Below, piece after piece: positions 36,777 through 47,300 of a stretch of DNA of 52,507 nt. Position 1 is the stretch's first letter; every line of letters begins with the position of its first letter. The position numbers and the translations under genes were made by a program. The notes below the pieces were generated by a model. It saw nothing but the letters and a program-made list of their open reading frames with translations. It searched no databases and was not told where the DNA came from. Source of the DNA: Branchiostoma floridae (taxonomy: Eukaryota > Chordata > Leptocardii > Amphioxiformes > Branchiostomatidae); assembly GCF_000003815.2 (NCBI RefSeq), contig NC_049980.1, positions 4,517,129 to 4,569,635 on the forward strand. Reading direction: 5' to 3'.

Positions 36777-37160
36777 TATATAATACAACACGGTTTATTC
36801 CGTATCACCCGAGGTATCAGCCCGACCCCTTGGAGGGCAGGGACCGAGGGTGATGCGGAATACACCGTGTTGTATTTTATTTATGTCATACCGACCTGAG
36901 AAAACCCCTGTTTTGATGCGAAATGCGCCAGAAGTTGAACAAATTTGGTGCCCTCGAACAAAATGTGCTGCAACAGTAATGTTCCAACGTCCGAATCAGG
37001 TATTCGAACTTTCGATGGCGCCGCACCCGGCCCGCTCGAAACAGTTCGATTTATTCGAATGGAGCCCGTGTGATACGCCTTTCGAACCTGTGTGATATGG
37101 AAGTTATGGCCTGGTCCGGAACACCTGTATCGAACGTTATCGCGTCACAGGTATGACATT
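36777..37160. repeat. Repeat family 4, copy 3 with an inverted end
   Basis: Begins with atacaacacggtttattccg, which is mirrored by cggaatacaccgtgttgtat at 36857-36876, and continues into the 260-bp body shared with 20880-21137. A fragment of the same inverted end is at 48976-49012. Confidence 0.85.
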
Positions 37161-37351
37161 AATATATTTACTGCCCAAGGGGCTAGCCGGGTGAGACGAG
37201 TTATGCAGTAAAAAAGTATGTTGACTCGAGATATGTGCACGACCCGATAACAATCTATTGATTACATAATCTGACGTAACAGCGAATAAACGTAGACAAC
37301 TGGCGGTTAAAGGTAAAGTCAACGGTAGTCCCGTAGAGGCAGTGGGTTCTT

Positions 37352-37882
37352 AAAGGGGCATTCCGTTCCAGAAGGGAGTCTTGTTTTCCACTAGATAATG
37401 TGTCAATGAATACATAATCAGCCGAAGTTTGTGGAATTCATCTTGGGATGAATTACGCGATGTGTGTTTTGTAAAACAATAATGACACACACTAAACCCA
37501 TGCAGACCCTTTCCCATGCATTCCTTATACGCATAGACACTTTGTTTATTGTACATGTTTTCAGAATAAATGAGGTACGCTGAGCACACTGAGAGGGCAA
37601 ATTGCTCATAAGATAGCAAAGCGTACAAGAACAAGACGAGATTTCTTAGCGAACCTGAAATTAGTTTTCTAACCTTACCTAAAAGTTTTGCATTGTATTC
37701 AGCCATAGGATTAATTCAATTAGAGGGTACTTGGGGAGTTTAGTAGAAGACTGAATGCTTTTGAGGCACATGGAGCAACTGGGTACTTTATCGTATAATG
37801 TAAAGTAGTATGCAGATATTACTTCCTAAAATTATTATCTATCGGAAAATAACACTCCCGCGTGGAGTGGAATGCCCCTTTA
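37352..37882. mobile_element. TIR element with TTAAAGGGGCATTCC ends
   Basis: ttaaaggggcattccgttcc at the left is mirrored by ggagtggaatgcccctttaa at the right, about 531 bp apart. A partial copy is at 2957-3200. The minus-strand frame inside (37706-37350) has no recognised product. Confidence 0.8.
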
Positions 37883-37975
37883 ACACTAGTTCACCTTTAT
37901 CCGTGGGGTAACCGATATCCGTTGTATTTGAAAGCAGGGAATTTGGGGAAGTCACGTCGACGGACGGTGTTTTTT
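37881..37975. mobile_element. Palindromic MITE, family 2, left half only (copy e)
   Basis: taacactagttcacctttat and ggggtaaccgatatccgttg, then the sequence leaves the family. Its start overlaps the taa of the preceding element and its end is cut by the next one at 37979. Confidence 0.8.
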
Positions 37976-37978
37976 TCA

Positions 37979-39402
37979 AAATTTTATGGATGACATCAGC
38001 GCGCTCATTTATTTTCGCCTGATTTCAGAGAGAAAAAACAAAACAAGAATTTTTGTCTTCTTCGAGGATGGTAAGATAGACCAAAAGAAGCAAACATGTT
38101 GTGTTTAACAGTTGTAGCCTAATAATTATACTTGTAGAAATGACACTAGGGATGTAGCCATGACTCAGTAGATGCAGAAGTGAAACTTGTGGAATGGTTG
38201 TAAGAGTAGCACCAAATGGAGGCCAGCCAGTCTACCACACTAGATCGAGTCACGTTTTGAATACAAGAACTAGAAAGGCCGACATTTGCTTGAGAGCAAA
38301 TACAGCATATTTCAGCCATCTCCCTCATGCAACAATAGGCCTTGAGGTCGTTGACCCCTTTGGCCATTCAAAAATGACCAAAAAACCTCCAAATATATCA
38401 TTTTAAAGTGGTCCATGCCAAAAAATATACATGGGTCATTTGAATAAATATCTAGAGCACCCCTTTACCAATTTACGGGTCATTAGGTTGTAAATCGAGG
38501 GAACAGGAGCGAAAAATGTCAAAATTTTGTCAAAAAATGGCCATAAAATCGCAAAATTAAGCATTTGTTGTACCGTATGGGAAAACTTTTATTGAATTTA
38601 TGTGCACATAATTAAAGGGCACTTTTATACCAAATTTCAGATCATTTGGTTGTAAAACGAGGCTACAGGAGCCAAAAATGTCCTTTTTTGGTCAAAAAAT
38701 CGCAAAATTAAGCATTTTGTTGTACCGTATGGGAAAACTTTTATTGAATTTATGTGCACATAATTGAAGAGCACTTATATACCAAATTTCAGATCATTTG
38801 GTTGTAAAACGAGGCTACAGGGGCCAAAAATGTCCTTTTTTGGTCAAAAAATGGCCAAAAATCGCAAAATTAAGCATTTTGTTGTACCGTATGCCAAAAC
38901 TGTTATTGAATCTAGGTGAACATATGATCAAGGCACCTCTGTATCAAATTTCATTTCATTCGGCTGTAATACCAGGGTACAGGAGCCCGAAATATACATA
39001 AAAATTGACAATAACCTCAATAAAATCATTTTAAAGGCAGATATGAAAAAAATGAAAAAAACACCTGAGGGTATTGGCTTACTCTACCTTTGTGCCAAAT
39101 TTCAAGTCAATCGGTTAAAAAATGGCGGAGTTGATTCGATTTGAAGATTTGACAGGAGAAAGAAAGAAAGAAAGAAACATTACGAATACAATATATTTCA
39201 CCATACCTATGGTATGGCTGAAATATAATAAGTGACTTGTTAGCTGTGGTTCCACCATGTTTTGTCAGTTCAAATTTTAATACGACGTTTATGGTGTCTA
39301 TTTTGAAAATTTAGCCATCTTGGTTTTTTTACCCATCTTGTTTTTTTTTCGCGCAATTTCATTATTTTTGCCGTCTGCATTGGATGTCATCCATAAAATT
39401 TA
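37979..39402. mobile_element. TIR element (ATTTTATGGATGACATC ends) carrying a nested repeat
   Basis: aaattttatggatgacatc at the left is mirrored by gatgtcatccataaaattt at the right, enclosing 1.4 kb. Inside is a second inverted pair, atatttcagccat at 38306 and atggctgaaatat ending about 39226. Within that is a direct repeat of about 155 bp present three times (taccgtatgg at 38571, 38723, 38885) and a (gaaa)n tract. No coding frame of note. Confidence 0.7.
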
Positions 39403-39734
39403 CTTGCCGTGGCCTATATTCTGAGATTACTAGCTTAGCCACGGTCGCGATCTGTGCTGAGTTACTTCTTGCCAACCGTGAAAACCGCCTGATACTAAAT
39501 CATTCAATGTCCTTAACAATGGCGCTGTACACGTTGACACAGGTATGGTCTCTGATTTAACATAATAGGCTGGACGGAAATGTCTCCGCTTTGAACCGCG
39601 GTGAACGGTGGTAAGGCTAGGTTTTCTGGTGGGCTAGCCTATAGGAAAACCTCCTAGCAAAATCGACGGAAGGGGTGTCTGATGCATGGTTTGCGTTTTC
39701 ATCCTGTGACCGTAGATAAGAAATAGCAGAATAT

Positions 39735-39812
39735 GAATACAAACACACAGGCACAGACACACAAACACGCACGCGCGCGGACACACACACACACTATGAG
39801 GCACTAACACAG

Positions 39813-39847
<35 letters not shown>

Positions 39848-40097
39848 CAAACAACATACACATGCACAGACACACGCACTGACACGCACACACACACACA
39901 CATACTGACGGACACACACAAACACGCGTGCGCGCGCACTAGCTGACATGCACACTGACACACAGCGTGTGTGACACGACACATGTACTGACACAAACAC
40001 AGACACGCACTCTCATCACACACATATACACATACACATGCGCACTTACGCACATCTCTCACACACACACCAAGGAGGCTCTTTTTTTAACCTCCTT

Positions 40098-40132
<35 letters not shown>

Positions 40133-40166
40133 TTCAAACGCACATACACACACTAATACACCGTGA

Positions 40167-40225
<59 letters not shown>

Positions 40226-40240
40226 GTGACACACAATATT
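39735..40240. repeat. (CA)n microsatellite tract
   Basis: About 500 bp of interrupted cacacaca with a few other words, including a perfect (ca)n run of more than 50 bp around 40170-40224. Long frames of alternating residues on either strand are artefacts of the repeat. Confidence 0.95.
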
Positions 40241-40593
40241 ATGTAGGCGTAGGAAACTCCCAAACGAACTCAGAACACATGGCTGCTTGCAGATTAACCG
40301 ATAGCTATAACGTTACCTACCTCCACTCGTACAAACCCGTCCACCCTGTTCCTCAATAACAATGGCCACCTAAGGTGAGAAGAACAATAGACAGGTATGA
40401 CGGCACCTCAGGCGATGCGTGCCGGACAGAGATGTCACCTTCTCCCGCGTGAGTCGTGTTATGTCACCGGTCAGGGAAAATGCCCGGAGGGACAATAGAT
40501 GTTTCTCGTAACTGCCTAATCTTCTTTTTTTTATCGACACACTCGCACATGATGATGATTATTGGATGGCTATTTAGGCCATTTTGATTTGAT

Positions 40594-40660
40594 TATATGG
40601 ATGATATCCTCTGGGAATTCCTAAACTGACGCGAGCGTGCGAGTGAAAAAAAACCAATTG
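40594..40660. repeat. Solitary ATATGGATGATATCC transposon end
   Basis: atatggatgatatcctctgg and the following cgagcgtgcgag block match the inverted right end of the element at 27345-27398. No mirror-image partner was seen nearby. Confidence 0.55.
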
Positions 40661-40999
40661 CCCAAAAATGCCTTCATCATGTAATCTAAGTGGTAGGGAA
40701 GGTAAATGACACACATAGTTTGGTATACTAAGTAAAGAGTCTTCATTTTTGTTCCTTCACATATTCTTCTTAATTTGATCTTGGAGTTACAATCGGTTGA
40801 GACTTATGTACTCCCAAAAGAATCATACTATTTTCTAGCAACCCCGTTTTCAGGTCATATTAAAATTGGTAAAGACTGCACAAAATTGTCAGTACAGCGT
40901 TCAAAAATACACCTTAGCCTTTTTTCTGTTCCTTCTAGTTTACATGTGGATCATTGTGACGATTCCAACATAATCTAACGTTTGATTGACACATGACAA

Positions 41000-41237
41000 G
41001 CGACAGGTTGCGGGGACTACCTTCTTCCTGTCCACAACTAAAGTTAGCCCGGCGGAAGCGCACGGCGGTGAAGCGGTCCGCCCCCATCCGTGTTTCCCCG
41101 AAGCCAAGAGGCGGGTTCTGGCGTGACTCAATCCTTTTTATCTGACGCTGCAATTCAAGAAACCAGAAGTTCTGTTCAGTTTTAGCCAAGACTTCGGAGG
41201 AAGAGGCTAGTGTAGAGCCTTACCAAGACGAGAGAAC
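41000..41237 (+). promoter_or_regulatory. Presumed DUOX promoter and 5' UTR
   Basis: The 240 bp before the DUOX ATG are GC- and CpG-richer than the flanks and contain cttcctg/ggaag (Ets-like) and tgactca (AP-1-like, 41124-41130) words. The transcription start and any upstream non-coding exon cannot be fixed. The ATG context is gagaacATG, with A at -3. Confidence 0.35.
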
Positions 41238-41310
41238 ATGAGGGGCGAAGCAGGAGTGGCCATTTTGCTGGCCGTTGTCGCTTCTACTGTTGTTGTGCAT
41301 GCACAGACAG
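41238..41310 (+). CDS. DUOX coding exon 1 (signal peptide)
   Basis: 24 codons plus one base. MRGEAG is followed by a hydrophobic core VAILLAVVASTVVV and a likely signal-peptidase site after VHA. Donor gtgaga. The first ATG after the presumed promoter and the only one giving a signal peptide in frame with exon 2. Confidence 0.85.
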
Positions 41311-44300
41311 GTGAGAGTGAAAGTATTTTGTTTGCCAAAATATTCGATTTCCGACGCCCTGGACGATTTTTTCCTACCCTACGCTATGCATACAAGTGTA
41401 TACACTATTGTCTCAAACGTACGCACGATAGGGTTTGTAGGAATTACGTGTACAGGGGAATTTTCCGAGCTCAAATCGCCGGGAGGTTTGGTGATCTTTG
41501 GTCGGGAGTTGTGGTCGCCTGGCGCGGCATGGCTGCGAGGCGGCACCCGGAAATGAAAAATTTGACGAAGTCCAGAACCCCGACTAAGATCGTAAAAATC
41601 TGTTTCAAGATTGTGTGTTTTGAACATTTGTGCATTTCTTTTCTGGACCAAACCAAGCATATTTTGAGAAATGTAGTTGTTTGAATGTATCACAAAATGT
41701 TTGTTGGTGGTCTCGACAGGTTTGACAAGTTGAGAACACTTGTTTGGGACATCTTGTCCTTTGCAAGGATAGGGGGACCGTACGTTTCAGTAGCAGGGGT
41801 GGGATGCGCATGAAAAGAATAGCACATGGCAGAACAAATTTGAAAGGCAAACAAGTGGTTTGCGCAGTTTTGTGTGAAATCTCCGGATTTCTGTTCATGA
41901 ATTTTGGAACAGAAAAAGATAAAGTTAAAATCAATGTTTCAAACATTTCATTGCCAAAACTAATTGAGACCCTGAACTAGATTCAGCCTGCTTGCATTAC
42001 GTTCACCCTGCAGCAAAGTATGCAACATTTCACATAAAATAGACAATTTTGGAAACGTCAGAGACCAAAATATTTCTTCTGGTTTGCAGTTTATTGCTGA
42101 AAATTTCTGCGAAGCTATAAAAAAAACCTGTTTTGTGGGTTTTATTCATGCATGTGTTTTTCTATGAAGCAAATTACATGCAAACCATTGTGTATTGTGT
42201 AGTGAAGGTGGGTAGAATGTAGAAAATGCACCGCCTGGGGCTAAAATAATGTGTCGTCTCATAACAACTTGTTTTGAATGTTTTTGTACGCCAGCCTTCA
42301 ACTTAGGTCACATCTTAGATTATATGATAATCTCAGGAAGGAACTTACTTAGGAAGGAAGTGTCATGACGATCCATCAGCCCCTTCTTAAGTGAGTCTCT
42401 TTCAAAGTCTAAAACAGAATAGGCTCCTGCAGTTCCAAAAAGACTGCTAGGAGGCCAAAACCAACACCACAAGAGCTATCTACCACTCAAAATCATTATC
42501 ATATAGCATGTATGGAACTAAAGATCAAAACCAGAAGTTCCACTGCAGTACTGTAACATGCCACTAGGGGGCCTAACGTCTGATCATTTCAAGGTCTCAT
42601 CAAGACCTACTGTGCAATAAACCCATATACCTGTCACACAAAACTTAAAACTACAATCCACAGCGGCCTTCTTGAGTTATACTAATATATAGTACATGTA
42701 CTTACACTATTTATCCATAAACACAGTCATAGACATTCTCACATACACACAAATGCAACAATACTGATAACATAACCTACTTGGTGAATGTGAAAAAAAA
42801 GAAGAGTCAAAATAGTGATCTAGATCTAAATGGAGTTTTTATTCTGACTTCTGCTTAGACCTATAAAGCTTAGGACTTTTGTTACAGTATACTGTAAATG
42901 CAGAAATGTTCGCGGTGGATTAATGTTCGCGGTTTTTGCGGCTGCCGCTTCACCGCGAATTTAAAACCACTGCGAATATTTTTCCATAACAGTAAGAGAC
43001 TACAGTGCATGGTGCAACCGCGAAATTAAAACCACCGCGAAAAGTCCATTTTCCCGTTACCGCGAAATTAAATCCCCGCGAACTTAAATGCATTTACAGT
43101 ATATACGTAGTATTGTACATAAATGTGGCCCAGGGCATCTGTTTGCACATCCCTGATGAGGAAATGAAACTGAAAATTTGTCCATGACTCATGACTTCTG
43201 TGTGCTCCGATGTGTGTAACTGTAAGGAGGAAGTAGAGATAAGAAAAAGACAAGAACACGGAAGCGACAGGAATGACACATGTACATGAACTCTGTCTGG
43301 AACATTTTCTTCTTAGCAAGATGTACTCAATTTGCACACTTAATATTTTGCCTTTATGATAATTATTGTAAAGTAAAGATTCAAAATGACCATGTATTGA
43401 ACATTAACCATAACATATTCTTTTCTTCATTGAAATTGCACATTTGGAAAGATATGTACAATGAAGCAGAAAAAGACAAACTAGTAGAATAAATGACCAC
43501 ATTCAGATGCATATTTCGAAATTGAACATTGACACTTACTGGTGTAAATGAATGATATGTAATTTGCCAGGAATCATGAATGACAATGATCTTTACTGCA
43601 TATCCATGCGCAACATGGGCTAAGAATGCATAATAAACAAATTTGTTCAAACAGTTGGTAAATGATCAACAAAAGAACTAATTGGAAATATTGGAAATAT
43701 GCTTGACCTAAAACCGCTTTAAGTTTTTATAGCTAAAATATGATTTATTACCATTATAAATATTGATCATAATCTGTCGTTCGTACTAAATGAAGATAAT
43801 GATAGTCTCTGCACTGCAGGCACAGTTGCTAGCAACTGCATTTTGTATATCATAAACAATATTAAAAATTGGCACACAATCATACAAATTTATTTATAGA
43901 ATTAGAAACTGTAAAATCATGATCATTGGAAGTCAATGAAATAGAAGTTCAAATCAAAATGATTTGGCATATCAGCAAATTTTAGATTTGAAACTAAATT
44001 TCCACAATTTATCAACAGCATTTGATCCCGGTCAAATTTTGTGGAAACTCCTCATATTTTGGTTGGCATTGTGTTTCTTTCTTGAAAAGCTACCAGTTCA
44101 CCAACAACTGTTGATGTCAATGTTACCATGGCAACCACCAGCCAATCAACAGTAGGGATCAGTACAGCTGGTACCTCCCCTCCCCCCTCCAACACAGGAG
44201 GAACAGGTTTGTGAGATAGAGGAATAGTAACTGTTGTACATTCAATCAAACAGATGTGAGAAATTCTTGATCTCCAATCCAAAGCCTTTTTATAATCAAG

Positions 44301-47300
44301 GAACAGTATCCGTTGTACATTCAAACAGATGTGAGAAATTCTTCATCTCCAAAGCCTTTTCATAATCAAGGAATAGTATCTGTTGTTCATTCAAACAGAT
44401 GGGAGAAATTCTTCATCTCCAAAGCCTTTTCATAATCAAGGAACAGTATCTGTTGTACATTCAAACAGATGTGAGAAATTCTTCATCTCCAAAGCCTTTT
44501 CATAATCAAGGAATAGTATCTGTTGTTCATTCAAACAGATGTGATAAATTCTTCATCTCCAAAGCCTTTTCATAATCAAGGAACAGTATCTGTTGTTCAT
44601 TCAAACAGATGTGAGAAATTCTTCATCTCCAAAGCCTTTTCATAATCAAGGAATAGAGTCGATTCCATATTACCGAGAGGGTGTTTCTTGCCTTTTGTTA
44701 TAACAATATGGAAATCTTTGTAACAATCTAACTGTGATAAATAACTGTTTAGAACTATTTACAACATCTATGTGACGTTGTAAATGTTTCTATAGTATTC
44801 AAACATGTTAGAAACATTTCTAACATCAAATACATTATTTCTGATAGTTTCTAAACTGTTCCAACATAGATGCATCATTTGTGATCACATGTTCGAACAT
44901 GGAAACAATATGATGAAACTGGGTCAGTGGGCTGGGAAGAGGGCAATATTCACACATCCCTGCCAAGTGCAGGAAATTATGTCTGTCTACCACCTTCTCA
45001 CAAAAGACTCACCAGTGTATACTAAAGAAAATCTGCCAAACAAAGGACCAAGCTTAGCAGCTTTGTTTATGGGGTCAATAAAAGTTTTTATGGAGGGGAA
45101 AAATGACACAAAATGTTGGAACATGTTGGAACAATAACAAAAACACATAGATTTTTGCAAATTGTTCTAAATAAAGAGATAATGATATCATTACTTTCCC
45201 AAATGTTCCAACAAATATAAAAAGGTTCAAACATGTTTAAACTTTCATTTTGAAATGTTTGAACAATTTCGAACTTTAGTGACTGAAATGTTCTTTTACT
45301 CAAAATAGTTCAAACTTATTACAAATATTATTTCAAAACCATCTCGGTGACTTGGAATTGACTCTAGTATCTGTTGTTCATTCAAACAGATGGGAGAAAT
45401 TCTTCATCTCCAAAGCCTTTTCATAATCAAGGAACAGTATCTGTTGTACATTCAAACAGATGTGAGAAATTCTTCATCTCCAAAGCCTTTTCATAATCAA
45501 GGAACATTATCCGTTGTACATTCAAACAGATGTGAGAAATTCTTCATCTCCAAAGCCTTTTCATAATCAAGGAACAGTATCTGTTGTTCATGCAAACAGA
45601 TGTGAGAAATTCTTCATCTCCAAAGCCTTTTCATAATCAAGGAACAGTATCTGTTGTTCATTCAATCAGATGTGAGAAATTCTTCATCTCCAAAGCCTTT
45701 TCATAATCAAGGAACAGTATCTGTTGTTCATTCAAACAGATGTGAGAAATTCTTCATCTCCAAAGCCTTTTCATAATCAAGGAACAGTATCTGTTGTACA
45801 TTCAAACAGATGGGAGAAATTCCTGATCTCCAAAGCCTTTTCATAATCAATCATAATTATCTTCATCAGAATGACAACATAAACAGTTGTCTTATTTTAT
45901 CACTATCATCATCATTCAACATCAAGATCATCATAAAAGGAATAGTATCTGTTGTATATTCAAACAGATGTGAGAAATTCTTGATCTCCAAAGCCTTTTC
46001 ATAATCAATCATCATTATCTTTATCAGCATAACAACATATTAAATGATTGTCATATTTCATCACTATCATCATCATCAACACCAAAATTTGCATGTCAAG
46101 TTAAATGCCTTTAATTCTTTATTTCTCAATGCTAGCACACTGGAAATGGACACAGATTCACCACTATTCTAAAATTGATCACCGCAGGTTTTCATGGTGA
46201 CCTATTCACCATGAACTTAAAACCATCGCGAACATATCCTTTTTAACATTAAAACTCTGCATGGCAGTTATAATCGCGGACTTAAAACCACCGCAAGCAA
46301 AATATTTTCTCCCAGCTGCGAAATTTGATCCCTACAAACATCACCGCTGTTGTAATAAGTTTCAATATACAAGTAGGCAGTCCTCATTGATTTAGCATAA
46401 ATTGTCCCCTCCCCACACAATGTAGGTCGCCACATAATTGTCCCAAGCCAGAAGCCTAAACCCGATACTTTCTTCCGTTTCTAGGCGGAGTAAAAATCGA
46501 CTTTGAGACCGACTATGAGGTGGAGTATGCCGGCTACGATGGCTGGTACAACAACCGCGCTCACCCGGAGTGGGGCATCGCAGGTTTGTTTGTTGTGAAT
46601 GTCTGTTTATTTCAATCCCCATTGTTTACAATTGGTAGGTTTGGTTTTGTTTGGTTTATTTCGATCTCCATTAGTGATTCATCACTACTCTTCCGAGAGT
46701 CCTATTTTGCCGTACTTTATTTTGAGTGGAGTCCGAGATATGATATCTTTTAGAATACATGACCACTACAAATATTTGGACTTATATGTCTAATAAGGAC
46801 TAATAAGGACTTAATTGATATTGAATGCAGTGATTGACCCTCTAAGATTTTTGCTTTCTTTGTTGTGGATGTTAAATTTTATACAAATATGAGCAAAGAT
46901 AGACAAAGAAATAAACGAAAATGTTGTTTTTGTTACAGATAGCCCGCTGACTCGGCGCCTGCCGTCCCACTACCAGGACGGGACGTACGAGCCGTCCGGC
47001 TGGGACCGCCCCAACCCGCGTACGCTGAGCGAGCTCACCATGAAGGGGGTGACAGGGATGGGGTCCTTCCGCAACCGGAGCGCCCTGCTCACGTTCTTCG
47101 GTGAGCATGAGCTTCGTAGAGGCGCCTTTACTTGTTTGTTCTTTTTAGGCCCGATTTTCACAAAGAAAATTGCTTTACGCATGACAACAGTGTACGAGGG
47201 GTTGTATGTCCGTGTTCGTACGCCACCTTTCGTTGCTGTGCGTAAATCGGTCTGCGGTGCCATACAATATGTACTTTTGTGGCCCACCATGCGTCTTCCC

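Noticed and set aside
39634-40359. Frames of 130-144 codons over the CA repeat
   Set aside because: Cys/Val or Thr/His alternating translations of a dinucleotide repeat; not genes.
41238-41684. 148-codon frame starting at the DUOX ATG as a separate small gene
   Set aside because: After 24 codons it merely runs through the exon 1 donor into intron; the exon 2 acceptor in matching phase and the protein homology favour splicing.
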